DNA of 35,815 nt from Clostridia bacterium (GCA_017429345.1 JAFRPB010000221.1:1-35815); one strand, 5' to 3'. Numbered from the stretch's first letter, positions 17,704 through 25,545 are shown. The notes: generated by a model not told the origin, from the letters alone. Made by a program: numbers and translations.

Positions 17704-19374
17704 TTACCGCATAGCGGGAACGTCGGAATAATACAGTCCTTTTGAAAAATCAATCGAAGCGCCGACGCCGCCCGCCGTGATCGTATACGTCTTGCCTTTC
17801 GCCAAATCAGGCGAGGAATACACAACCGTTGAAAAACTCTTTGACGTTGTGAACGTAAAGCCTGAGCCGTCGTCAACGGTGATCGTCGTGCCCTCACCGC
17901 CCGATAATCTGACAAGAGCGGAACACTGCGAGCCGGAATCAAAATTGATCGCCATGCCCTCCGAGCCGAGCGCCAGAACGGTTCCGCCTGTGATCTGCGC
18001 GGTGCAGGAAGCGCCGTCCCCCTTGTCGAGCGCGCCGTTGCCGTTGTCAGTCGGTCCTTCGACAATGACCGTTCCGCCGCTGACCGTGAAAGATCCGTTG
18101 GTATCGAGGCCGTCGCCATCCGCGTTCACATACAGGTTCCCGCCGCTGACCGAGAATGATCCCGTCGAAGAGTCGCCGCTCTGCCACGGCGTCTTCTCCT
18201 GCGAAGAAGTATCGGAGCCGCCGGCCGCATTCACACCGTCGTCGCTTGCGTAAATTCTGATGTTTCCGCCGGCGATCGCAATGGTCTCGGCCTCAAACCC
18301 TTCATATGACTTTGCTACGCAGATCTCTCCCCCGCTGACTGCGATCGCAGAATCCGCGTGTATGCCGTCGTCGGAGGACGAAAGCGTAAGATTGCCCCCG
18401 GCGATCGCGAAATACTTACAGTTGACCGCGTCGTCCGGAGAAGAAACATTGATAAAACCTCCGGCCACGGCGAGATCGTTGCATTTGATTCCCTTCTGCG
18501 AGACGCTGTCGTTCTTTACGTTTTCCGAACCGCCGCCCGCCGTAATCGTCAGCGTTCCTTCGGCGGCGCTGAAGCCCGCGTCGGCGCTGATCCCGTCGTA
18601 TCCCGCGTTCACGGTGAGAACGCCGTTCTCGATCAGGAAATAACCGCTTTTTTCATCATTTTTGACCTGAATACCGTCATGCTGCGCTTTAATTATGATC
18701 GAACCGCCGCCCACGCGAACCGAATCGCCGCTTTTCAGACCGATCAGTCCTGCGTCTATGCCGAGCGTGCCCCCGGTGATCTTCAGATCGTTTTCACAGA
18801 CGACGCCGTGCAGAGAACTCGTTACGTTCAGGCTGCCCGTACCGAACAGAGTCAGATCGTCCTCCGAATAGATCGCGCCGTCCGCAGACGCATTCTGATC
18901 GGTGTTCGCGTTCGTCAGCGAGTTACTCCCCACAGTCTCGATAATCACTTTATCCGCATTGCTGACAAGAATGCAGGGAGATGTGTTATTTGTGATCGTC
19001 ACGCCGTCGAGAACAAGGTATACATTGCCGGACTTGTTTGCGTCGTTGATCTCGATCGTAACGTTCTCGGCGGAACCGGTCACGCGATAAATACCTTTTG
19101 AAGTTACGGTTACGACCGATCCGGAAGAACCGCGCGTCGTATCCGAAATCGTTCCCTCAGCGCCGGAAAGCGTGATCTCCGCGTTCGGCGTTTCTCCCGT
19201 GACATCCTTATTGTCTCCGTCGGAAAACGCCGCGTTCGCCGCATCTGCGGTAACGGAAGCGTCCGACGCCTGCGTCGTTCCGTTTTGCGTCACGGACGCG
19301 TTACAGGAAGACAGAAAGAACACAAGCAGCAACGCAAGAAAAACCGCTGAAATCTTTTTCATCTTTGTCATCAT
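17704..19374 (-). CDS. Cthe_2159-like carbohydrate-binding beta-helix lipoprotein
   Basis: A 556-residue secreted lipoprotein: signal peptide with lipobox FFLSSC (Cys24), a Ser/Thr/Ala-rich linker, then repeated beta-strand coils of roughly 20-25 residues (SGGEICVAKSYEGFEAE, AGGNIRIYASDDGVNA, SGGNLYVNADGDGLDTNG and others). Coils with Asp-Gly turns of this type characterise the family of Clostridium thermocellum Cthe_2159 (DUF4353/PF14262), a calcium-binding right-handed beta-helix reported to bind acidic polysaccharide. No catalytic residues are evident. The ATG at 19374 has GGAGGGG just upstream; an upstream in-frame start would spoil the signal peptide. It is the last gene after VTC and DUF4956, a grouping common in Clostridia, and is probably expressed with them. 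Confidence 0.88.
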   Translation of the reverse strand: MMTKMKKISAVFLALLLVFFLSSCNASVTQNGTTQASDASVTADAANAAFSDGDNKDVTGETPNAEITLSGAEGTISDTTRGSSGSVVTVTSKGIYRVTGSAENVTIEINDANKSGNVYLVLDGVTITNNTSPCILVSNADKVIIETVGSNSLTNANTDQNASADGAIYSEDDLTLFGTGSLNVTSSLHGVVCENDLKITGGTLGIDAGLIGLKSGDSVRVGGGSIIIKAQHDGIQVKNDEKSGYFLIENGVLTVNAGYDGISADAGFSAAEGTLTITAGGGSENVKNDSVSQKGIKCNDLAVAGGFINVSSPDDAVNCKYFAIAGGNLTLSSSDDGIHADSAIAVSGGEICVAKSYEGFEAETIAIAGGNIRIYASDDGVNAAGGSDTSSQEKTPWQSGDSSTGSFSVSGGNLYVNADGDGLDTNGSFTVSGGTVIVEGPTDNGNGALDKGDGASCTAQITGGTVLALGSEGMAINFDSGSQCSALVRLSGGEGTTITVDDGSGFTFTTSKSFSTVVYSSPDLAKGKTYTITAGGVGASIDFSKGLYYSDVPAMR

Positions 19375-19402
19375 TTTATCCCCTCCGTCATCTTTATCAT
19401 TT

Positions 19403-20074
19403 TTACAGCTGCGTCTGTTTTTCCGTATAAGGCAGCAGCGCGATCTCAAGATTCCCGTTCTTTGTGCGCAGCTCGTCGATGAAAGCTTTTTCCTCCGCAG
19501 AGTTTTTCATTCGGATCCTGAAAGAAAGACGGAACATCGATCCCATCCCGGTCGTCTTCACGCCGGCGTTTTCCCACTCTTTGAGATAATGACGAAACGT
19601 ATCGTCAAAAACGCCGTTATACTCAAGAGACTCGGGGATCGTAATGCGCAGAAGCTGTTCTTCCGACATGCTCCTGTGCTCAAATACAGGCAGAAGCGCC
19701 AACAGGAAATAGATCACCGAGAGTCCAATCAGAAGAATCACTCCGTATGCGATATAACCCATGCCGAAAGCAAAGCCCGCGCCCATCGCGATCAGGATCG
19801 CCGCCAGCTCGTCCGCGCTGCCCTGCGCTGAACGGAAGCGGATCAGACCGAACGCGCCGCCGATCGCGACGCCCGCGCCGATATTCCCGTTGACGAAGGT
19901 AATCACCGCGGACACCATGAACGGCAGGATCGACATCACAAGGAAAAACCGTTTTGTCGAGCGGATTCGGTAAGACATCACCCACGCATAAAGAAAACCC
20001 GAAACCAGCGCAACTGCGGCCATAATAAAAAACTGCGTTGAGGTCAATTGCGCGGAATAAATGGAGTCAAACAT
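19403..20074 (-). CDS. DUF4956 membrane protein
   Basis: A 223-residue membrane protein with about four transmembrane helices in the first 140 residues (for example QFFIMAAVALVSGFLYAWV, IAYGVILLIGLSVIYFLLAL) and a conserved loop GGAFGLIRFRSAQGSADELA that identifies the DUF4956 family. The last 80 residues form a soluble ACT-like or ferredoxin-like domain (LRITIPESLEYNGVFDD). The biochemical function is not known. Across many bacteria it lies next to VTC-domain and CotH genes, as it does next to VTC here. The ATG at 20074 with AAAGGA 11 bases before it is preferred over the upstream GTG at 20083. Confidence 0.88.
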   Translation of the reverse strand: MFDSIYSAQLTSTQFFIMAAVALVSGFLYAWVMSYRIRSTKRFFLVMSILPFMVSAVITFVNGNIGAGVAIGGAFGLIRFRSAQGSADELAAILIAMGAGFAFGMGYIAYGVILLIGLSVIYFLLALLPVFEHRSMSEEQLLRITIPESLEYNGVFDDTFRHYLKEWENAGVKTTGMGSMFRLSFRIRMKNSAEEKAFIDELRTKNGNLEIALLPYTEKQTQL

Positions 20075-20118
20075 GATTTGCACGTTCCTTTCGTTATGGG
20101 AATAGTTTAATTATTTAT

Positions 20119-20835
20119 TCACAGATTGCTGCCGACGGCCGACAGCTGCCTCTTGAACGCCTCTCCGTATTTGGAAAAACCGGTTTTATACATCTTTCCC
20201 TCAGAAAGGATCCGGGTCAGCCACAGCGGGATCGCCTGCTGTATTTTGATCTCAAGAATTGAGTATCCTTCGGGCAGCAGCGATTCGCCGTCCATCGAGA
20301 CGCGAAGATCGAGCTGATCGGAACGGAATCTTGGATCTGCGTCAATCGTAAGCCGCAGATCGCCGTCCGGCTCAAAATATGCCGTTCTGTCATAAATGAT
20401 CAGGCACGAAGGAGCCAGCTCGCCGTAATAATCGCGGAAATAGGTCAGCTCCCGGTTGATCTGACCGCCCGCGCAGACGTCGCCTTCGCCGGCGAAGAAT
20501 TTATCGACCTGCGGCACGGTGGATTGTACGCGGCGTTTATATACAACGCCGTACGCCTTACGCTTGAGCTCGAGGAAAACCGGCGAGGTTTCGCTCGCAA
20601 GTCCGTAGGAGCGCAGTCGAATTTTTTCTTTGAACAGCGGTTTATCGATCGACGTGCGGATCAATCTGTAATCAGGCGTATCATAATAAAGGGAGGCGAT
20701 CGAGGTCAGGCCGAACTTGTCCGCCTGCATATGCCCTTCGAGGTTTTCAAGAAAAAAATCTTGTTGCGTCTTCGAAATAAGATATTTCAGTTCATACCGT
20801 TTCATTACGACGATCGGTTTTTCAACTGAGGTCAT
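20119..20835 (-). CDS. VTC-domain protein (polyphosphate polymerase-like)
   Basis: A 238-residue protein consisting of one VTC domain, the tunnel fold that makes polyphosphate in the yeast VTC complex. Seen motifs: KRYELKYLIS (about residues 12-21), SLYYDTPDYRLIR (about 49-61), KIRLRSYG (about 71-78), FLELKRKAYGVVYKRR (about 86-101) and YSILEIKIQQAIPLWL (about 204-219). Basic residues and the ELK/EIK glutamates expected for phosphate and metal binding are present. No SPX or membrane domain is attached; DUF4956 may provide the membrane part (inference). The ribosome binding site is unusual: a run of eight Gs preceded by seven As stands just before the ATG at 20835. Confidence 0.88.
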   Translation of the reverse strand: MTSVEKPIVVMKRYELKYLISKTQQDFFLENLEGHMQADKFGLTSIASLYYDTPDYRLIRTSIDKPLFKEKIRLRSYGLASETSPVFLELKRKAYGVVYKRRVQSTVPQVDKFFAGEGDVCAGGQINRELTYFRDYYGELAPSCLIIYDRTAYFEPDGDLRLTIDADPRFRSDQLDLRVSMDGESLLPEGYSILEIKIQQAIPLWLTRILSEGKMYKTGFSKYGEAFKRQLSAVGSNL

Positions 20836-20841
20836 GTTCGT

Positions 20842-20856
20842 CCCCCCCCTTTTTTT
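20842..20856 (-). promoter_or_regulatory. Homopolymer A7-G8 tract in the ribosome binding site
   Basis: Read on the minus strand, seven As and then eight Gs are followed by ACGAAC and the VTC start codon. The G run is the only candidate Shine-Dalgarno element. Such tracts are prone to slippage, so tract length, and with it translation, may vary between cells. Confidence 0.5.
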
Positions 20857-20919
20857 CAATTGTGTTTTATATTGCGCTGCAGAATGATAAAATCGGATCC
20901 GGCGGATCATTCCGCGCGC

Positions 20920-22131
20920 TTACAATAAAATCCTTACGCAGAACTCCCCGTTCGAGACTTTCGCCTCGACCCTGCCGTCGTGCACCTTAACAGCGTCTTT
21001 CACGAAGGACAGTCCGAGACCGTCTCCCTCGACGCCGTTGGCGTTTGAAAGTCTGGTAAAGCGGTCAAAAACCTGATCCGCGGTTCCGTCGGGCAGGCGT
21101 GCGTCGTTTGAGGCGCAAAGCGTGATTCTGCCGCCCTCGCGCGAGAGGGTAAATAACGCGCGGCTGACGGAGAATTTCAGGCTGTTATCTACAAGCTGCT
21201 CACATACCCCGCGCAGCGCTTCTGCGCTGCCGTTCACCGTAACGTCGGGCGCGATATTCGTTTCAAGCCTGATCCCGCGCGATTCATATCGCTCTTTTTC
21301 GGCGTCGATCGCGGCAGAGAGAAGATCCGACAGGCTGACGGCGGAAACGTCGTTTTCGTCCTCATAGATCGACAGCGTTGAAAGCTTGCGCACGAGTGCA
21401 GTCATTTTTCGCACCTGACGGTTGATCGAATCGGTCTGCGCCGAGGAACCGGCGCGGCGTTCGATCAGCTCGGTATTTGCGCTGATAACAGTGAGAGGCA
21501 GCTTAAACTCGTTTTCCGCCTCGCGGATAAACTGCTTCTGTTTCCGATCCGCGTCTTCCAGAGGATGAAACAGCCGTTTGCCGACAAAAACAAGAATAAC
21601 AAAGCTGATCGCCGTCAGCAGCAGGCCGCCGATCACGGAAATCGCAAGGATCCGGTAAGAGGCAAGCAGTTCGCGCCCCTGATCGATCACGATGACACAG
21701 GTGTTGCCGTCCTTCTCGTATACGCGGTAACGGTAGGTTCCGCGCGTCCAGCCGGTCGTGCCCTTTGAGAGCTTCATTGCCCAATCCGCAGCGTCCTGCT
21801 CGCTGATCGCCGATATGCGGAACTGTGTCACCTGCGCGATACCGCCGATGATCCGCACGGTGAAATATCGCACGGAAAACTTCATCTCCGGGGAATCCGG
21901 TCCCATCGGACCGAATCTTCCGTTCTGCGCGCCCGGATAACCTTGCTGCGGATCGTTCATATTATCGGTAAACAGTCCTCCGCCCTCATCCGCGATCGAC
22001 TGCGTAAGCCTGTCCGCGTCGTTTGCCGCCATCGTGAAACTGATCCCGTTGATAACGGCCAACAGAATCGCAAGCAATACGAAAATTGCCGCGGCAGCCC
22101 ACAGAACGAATTTGCGTCTGACCTTATTCAT
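20920..22131 (-). CDS. Degenerate sensor histidine kinase (His to Asn in the H-box)
   Basis: A 403-residue membrane kinase homologue with the same layout as the kinase at 16274-17533: helix at about 8-30, outer region to about 160, second helix at about 162-184, then the kinase core. The H-box reads REAENEFKLPLTVISANTEL: Asn207 (codon AAC, 21513-21511) stands where the paralogue has His209 in GHELKTP, and the usual Thr is Leu. The N-box (LVDNSLKFS), F-box (VFDRFTRL) and G2 box (GDGLGLSFVKD) are kept, so ATP binding may persist, but autophosphorylation at the normal site should be impossible. The outer region contains PQQGYPGAQNGRFG. The start overlaps the preceding regulator gene by eight bases. 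It is more likely a signalling pseudokinase than a broken gene, since the frame is complete. Confidence 0.88.
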   Translation of the reverse strand: MNKVRRKFVLWAAAAIFVLLAILLAVINGISFTMAANDADRLTQSIADEGGGLFTDNMNDPQQGYPGAQNGRFGPMGPDSPEMKFSVRYFTVRIIGGIAQVTQFRISAISEQDAADWAMKLSKGTTGWTRGTYRYRVYEKDGNTCVIVIDQGRELLASYRILAISVIGGLLLTAISFVILVFVGKRLFHPLEDADRKQKQFIREAENEFKLPLTVISANTELIERRAGSSAQTDSINRQVRKMTALVRKLSTLSIYEDENDVSAVSLSDLLSAAIDAEKERYESRGIRLETNIAPDVTVNGSAEALRGVCEQLVDNSLKFSVSRALFTLSREGGRITLCASNDARLPDGTADQVFDRFTRLSNANGVEGDGLGLSFVKDAVKVHDGRVEAKVSNGEFCVRILL

Positions 22132-22723
22132 GCAGCGTCACCATCCCATATCCCCTGCCGGGTGAATACACGATCCTCGTTTTTTTACCGAGACGTTCGA
22201 ACTTATTGTTCAGAGCGCCGACATAAGCGCTTAAATGACGTTTTTCGGGAGCCTCACCGCAGATCAGCGAAGAAAACACATCGATCTCGCCTGCCGTGAC
22301 GCGCGCTCTGCCGCAGAGAAGGAAGCGCCGAACATCGATCTCAACGTCGTCGAAGACTGTTATTTCGTTTCCCGACGCTTTTTTTGCAACGTCCGTCACC
22401 GCGGCGCGAAGCTCCGCGGGCTGAAACGGAAAAGTGATATAAGCGTTCGCAGGCTCGTTCTGAAGAAGAAGAGCCGTATTCAGTCTTCCGCGCAGCGCAA
22501 CGACCGAAGGGATATTCTCTTCGTGCAGCATTCGCACGATCCGTCCGATATCGATACGGGACAGCGCGCTGTCCAGAACCGCCAGTTCAATGCCGCCTTC
22601 CGCGAGCTTCGACGCCGTCTGCGCGCCGTCAAACGCAGTTACCGCCTCATCTCCGTCGAGGGAAAGCAGCGACTCGTAAGCAGAGAGCAGATCCCGGTCG
22701 GAAAGCGAAAGCAAGATCCTCAT
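22124..22723 (-). CDS. Degenerate OmpR-family response regulator
   Basis: A 199-residue receiver plus winged-helix protein. Asp51 (LAVLDSALS) is kept, but compared with the regulator at 15570-16238 the Mg-binding Glu7/Asp8 have become Leu/Ser (LLSLSDRDL), the conserved Thr79 position is Leu77, and Lys101 is Phe98 (YITFPFQP). Normal phosphorylation-driven switching is therefore unlikely. The DNA-binding domain (about residues 120-199) is short but complete, ending in the winged-helix hairpin KTRIVYSPGRGYGMV. It is the first gene of the operon that continues with the degenerate kinase, VTC, DUF4956 and beta-helix genes, and has a good promoter at 22748-22776. Confidence 0.85.
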   Translation of the reverse strand: MRILLSLSDRDLLSAYESLLSLDGDEAVTAFDGAQTASKLAEGGIELAVLDSALSRIDIGRIVRMLHEENIPSVVALRGRLNTALLLQNEPANAYITFPFQPAELRAAVTDVAKKASGNEITVFDDVEIDVRRFLLCGRARVTAGEIDVFSSLICGEAPEKRHLSAYVGALNNKFERLGKKTRIVYSPGRGYGMVTLHE

Positions 22724-22747
22724 TTTTCCGTCACCGCCTTTTTAACT

Positions 22748-22776
22748 ATTTTAAATAAAATAGCGAAAAATGTCAA
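22748..22776 (-). promoter_or_regulatory. Promoter of the degenerate regulator / VTC operon
   Basis: On the minus strand TTGACA (22776-22771), a 17-base spacer and TAAAAT (22753-22748), about 25 bases before the start codon. The rest of the 290-base gap up to 23013 holds no gene I can support. Confidence 0.75.
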
Positions 22777-22950
22777 TTCATCAAAAGCGAAAGTTAATTA
22801 TTATCTTTATTCACGCACATTTTATATCTGTTATATAATGATATCCGTATAGATTGAAGGATCATTGAAAACATTTAAAAATTCCCGCGAAAAAAATACT
22901 CCGCAGGAAAAAACGATATATTATTTCAGGATGCGAAACCCGGGATGCCC

Positions 22951-23000
22951 GGCGAAGCGCGCGTTTAAAGTCAAAACCCGCGCAACGTTTACGCTTCGCC
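22951..23000. other. Inverted repeat downstream of the G3E GTPase gene
   Basis: A 9-bp perfect inverted repeat (GGCGAAGCG at 22951-22959, CGCTTCGCC at 22992-23000) encloses a second, imperfect GCGCG/CGCGC pairing; a small CCGGG-ATG-CCCGG hairpin overlaps its left edge. There is no T-run beside it, so it is not a typical terminator, although its place after the stop of the minus-strand gene fits transcript-end protection. Confidence 0.4.
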
Positions 23001-23013
23001 TTCTGTTGAGGGA

Positions 23014-23964
23014 TCAATAAAACGTCGCGACCTTTTCCTCCGGCTCGGTCGTTTTCACGGCGCTCTGCACGACGTAGATCGGCCCTTTTTTGCCGTAAAG
23101 CCGCGAGAATCGGATATCGATCTTCGCGGTAACGTCATACCAGCCGCCGTTTTCGATCCGGATCGGATCATCGTATTTCGCGACAAGCGGGCAATACTGA
23201 ATATCCTCGACGCAGCAGGTCATGATATGCCGCCCGAGCGCGCATACATGGTCGGGGAATTTTTTATCCACCGCCGCAAGCGCGCGGAAACGGACCGTCT
23301 TGCCCTGATATTTTTTTACGTCTTCGGTCAGATCGCGGTAAAACAAAGCATAATCCCGATCCTCGATTTTTATCACCGGCGCTTCGATATCAAAAGGCAG
23401 CGGATCCTCGATCTCGTCCGGCACGACGGTGCCGTCGTCAAATTCATAAACGATATCGCTGCGGCGGGAGACGCCTCGGACGATCTTGTGGAACTCCATG
23501 ATATCCGCGCTCTTCGGCAGACGCTTGAAGATGCAGACGTCCGCGTCCTTTATCTTATCAACGACAAGCGAGCGCATATTCGCGTTGTAATTGATAAACG
23601 TCCTGCCGTCGACAAAGAACATATTCTGATACGGGATCCATCCGTCCGGCATCGCGTCGTAAAAAGGCTGAATGAGCCACATTCCGTTATACTCGACCAT
23701 AACGCGCTCACAGCGGCAATCCGCGGCCCATTTGGCGAGATTCGCCTCTGTGAGATCATCCTGCTCCTCAACGAAACGCACGGTCACGTTTTTGCCGCCC
23801 TGCGGGAATTTCGAGAGATCAAGCTCGACCTCGCCCTCCTCGCAAAGCAGGATCAGCGTCCTCTCGCCGCCGTTGAAACGGCGATCCTCCATGGTGCCCT
23901 GCACAAACGTGGTCTTGCCGCTTTCAAGAAATCCGGAAAAAATATATACGGGTACCTGATCCAT
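23014..23964 (-). CDS. G3E (CobW-like) GTPase with TIGR03943-like C-terminal domain, no CxCC
   Basis: A 316-residue protein. The N-terminal part is a G3E-family P-loop GTPase: VYIFSGFLESGKTTFVQGTM (Walker A, residues of about 9-18), followed by a Walker-B-like RVMVEYNGMW. G3E proteins insert or deliver metal ions such as zinc, nickel or cobalt. The CxCC metal motif usually found in the first half is missing. The last 110 residues contain KYQGKTVRFRALAAVDKKF and GRHIMTCCVEDIQYCPL, then WYDVTAKIDI, which resemble the C-terminal domain of the TIGR03943/YcgQ family, found with metal-responsive permeases. This looks like a domain fusion (inference from motifs). It lies 12 bases after the His-rich G3E gene. 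Confidence 0.8.
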   Translation of the reverse strand: MDQVPVYIFSGFLESGKTTFVQGTMEDRRFNGGERTLILLCEEGEVELDLSKFPQGGKNVTVRFVEEQDDLTEANLAKWAADCRCERVMVEYNGMWLIQPFYDAMPDGWIPYQNMFFVDGRTFINYNANMRSLVVDKIKDADVCIFKRLPKSADIMEFHKIVRGVSRRSDIVYEFDDGTVVPDEIEDPLPFDIEAPVIKIEDRDYALFYRDLTEDVKKYQGKTVRFRALAAVDKKFPDHVCALGRHIMTCCVEDIQYCPLVAKYDDPIRIENGGWYDVTAKIDIRFSRLYGKKGPIYVVQSAVKTTEPEEKVATFY

Positions 23965-23976
23965 TGTTTACCCCTT

Positions 23977-25221
23977 TCAGGCGCCGAACGCCGCCTTGAT
24001 CTGATCTTCTTTCAGCTCGGAACCGATCACGCAAAGTCTGCCGATAATGCCGGCGCCGCCGTTTCTGACGTCGACCTCGCCGGGCACGTAATCGAAATGG
24101 ATCCACGCGCCGTCAACGCCGTCGACAATGCCCTTGGCGCGAAGCACCGTGCCGAATCTTTCCGCGTCGGCAAAGGACGAAAGAACGCTCTCAAGTTCTT
24201 CTTTCGAGAATCTTTTTGTTGTCTCAAGGCCCCAGCTCGTGAACACATCGTCCGCGTGGTGGTGATGGTGATGCTCATGGTCGTGATCGTGACAGCCGCA
24301 GGTGCAGTCCGGACCGTGATCGTGATGATGATGTTCATGTTCATCTTCATCATCATGGTGATGATGTTCATGCTCGTCATCGTCGTGATGATGATGTTCA
24401 TGCTCGTCTTCGTCATCGTCGTGATGGTGATGATGATGTTCATGCTCGTCTTCGTCATAATCGTGATGGTGATGATGATGCTCATGCTCGTCTTCGTCAT
24501 CGTCGTGGTGATGGTGATGATGTTCATGCTCGTCTTCGTCATCGTCGTGGTGTTGGTGATGATGCTCATGCTCGTCTTCTTCGTCGTCCTGTTCGTGAAG
24601 CAAATGCTCGATAGCGGCATTCAGCGTATCCTTGCGCTCGATCGCCTCAAGCAGCGCCGCGCCGTCAAGCATAGAGATCGGCGTCGAAACGATAACGGCA
24701 GTCGGGTTTTTCTCACGCACAAGCTCGACCGCGGCTTTCAGCTTATCTTCGCCGACCGCGTCCGCGTGGCTCATAATGATCGTCCCGGCGTGCTCGACCT
24801 GGTTATTGAAAAACTCGCCGAAATTTTTCATATACATTTTGCATTTTCCGGCGTCTACCACGGTGGTAAATGCGTTCAGAACGATATCGCCGCTGTCGAT
24901 TCCGCGCACCGCTTTGATGACGTCGGAAAGCTTGCCGACGCCCGAGGGCTCGATCAGGATACGGTCCGGCGCGTACTGTGAAAGCACTTTTTTCAGCGCC
25001 TCTCCGAAATCGCCGACAAGACTGCAGCAGATGCAGCCGGAATTCATCTCTGTGATCTCAATACCCGCTTCCTGCAGGAAGCCGCCGTCGATGCCGATCT
25101 CGCCGAACTCATTTTCGATCAGAACAAGTTTTTCTCCCTGATAGCTCTCGGCAATCAGCTTTTTGATCAGCGTCGTTTTGCCCGCGCCGAGAAAGCCGGA
25201 GAAAATATCGATTTTTGTCAT
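23977..25221 (-). CDS. G3E (CobW-like) GTPase with long His/Asp/Glu-rich metal-binding insert
   Basis: A 414-residue G3E GTPase. It shows Walker A FSGFLGAGKTTL (residues 7-18), IENEFGEIGIDG (switch region), the metal motif GCICCSL (Cys63-Cys66), a Walker B RILIEPSGVG and a C-terminal CobW domain (about 325-414). Residues of about 212-322 are an inserted tract of six to seven units close to DDDEDEHEHHHHHH, ending in a CTCGC cluster and HDHDHEHHHHHH. Such tracts store or buffer Zn, Ni or Co. Proteins of this kind work as metal chaperones or insertases. The ATG at 25221 with AAAGGA nine bases upstream is used instead of an in-frame start at 25239. No clear Zur or nickel operator was found in the 90 bases upstream. 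Confidence 0.92.
   Translation of the reverse strand: MTKIDIFSGFLGAGKTTLIKKLIAESYQGEKLVLIENEFGEIGIDGGFLQEAGIEITEMNSGCICCSLVGDFGEALKKVLSQYAPDRILIEPSGVGKLSDVIKAVRGIDSGDIVLNAFTTVVDAGKCKMYMKNFGEFFNNQVEHAGTIIMSHADAVGEDKLKAAVELVREKNPTAVIVSTPISMLDGAALLEAIERKDTLNAAIEHLLHEQDDEEDEHEHHHQHHDDDEDEHEHHHHHHDDDEDEHEHHHHHHDYDEDEHEHHHHHHDDDEDEHEHHHHDDDEHEHHHHDDEDEHEHHHHDHGPDCTCGCHDHDHEHHHHHHADDVFTSWGLETTKRFSKEELESVLSSFADAERFGTVLRAKGIVDGVDGAWIHFDYVPGEVDVRNGGAGIIGRLCVIGSELKEDQIKAAFGA
24256..24588 (-). repeat. Coding tandem repeat of about 42 bp (His/Asp/Glu)
   Basis: Six to seven imperfect units, each about 14 codons, encode alternating acidic and histidine runs within the G3E GTPase. Shortened units occur towards the 3' end, which suggests past unequal slippage. 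It is coding and in frame throughout. Confidence 0.9.
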
Positions 25222-25314
25222 TGTTATCAATCCTTTCAACAGAATATTTCAAAGTATTGTTTTCGAGTTTTCTCGTTTCCATACAGATTCCGAAAACTCC
25301 GAAACTCTGTTTAT

Positions 25315-25545
25315 TCAACCCGCGCGTGACGCTTCCTCAACGAGTTCCTCGATCCCGCGCACGGTACGCAGCTTCGAACGGTCGATCCTCGTCAGCTGAA
25401 TCATGATTCCCTCGTCTTCAAGAAACGACAGAAGCTCTATGATCGAATATGAATCAAGAAGACCCGCGTCCACAAGGTCGATATCTTTCTCATAAACCTT
25501 ATCGTCTTCGCAGAGCTCAAACAGAATATCGGCGATATTCACCAT
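25315..25545 (-). CDS. Acyl/aminoacyl carrier protein (DltC-like)
   Basis: A 76-residue carrier protein. The motif DAGLLDSYSIIELL (about residues 26-39) places a Ser after Asp as the phosphopantetheine attachment site, as in D-alanyl carrier proteins and peptidyl carrier proteins. The fold is acidic and helical as expected. The start (ATG, 25545) overlaps the stop of the adenylation gene by seven bases and has AAGGTG eight bases before it, so the two are translated together. The partner is certainly the adenylation enzyme upstream; the next enzyme that would take the loaded group is not in this window. Confidence 0.85.
   Translation of the reverse strand: MVNIADILFELCEDDKVYEKDIDLVDAGLLDSYSIIELLSFLEDEGIMIQLTRIDRSKLRTVRGIEELVEEASRAG

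Noticed and set aside
21511..21513. The kinase Asn207 as a sequencing error for His
   Set aside because: A single C-to-A change (CAC to AAC) could in principle explain it, but the surrounding ELKTP to EFKLP changes and the loss of pocket residues in the partner regulator make an error unlikely; kept as a finding.
24256..24588. Possible CRISPR-like repeat array
   Set aside because: Units are contiguous, in frame and code for His/Asp/Glu; there are no unique spacers of constant length.
23227..24981. Long plus-strand frame (584 codons) with a Met/Val-rich, membrane-like stretch
   Set aside because: It is the antisense of the two G3E GTPase genes; the hydrophobic part is the complement of His/Asp codons, and there is no ribosome binding site.
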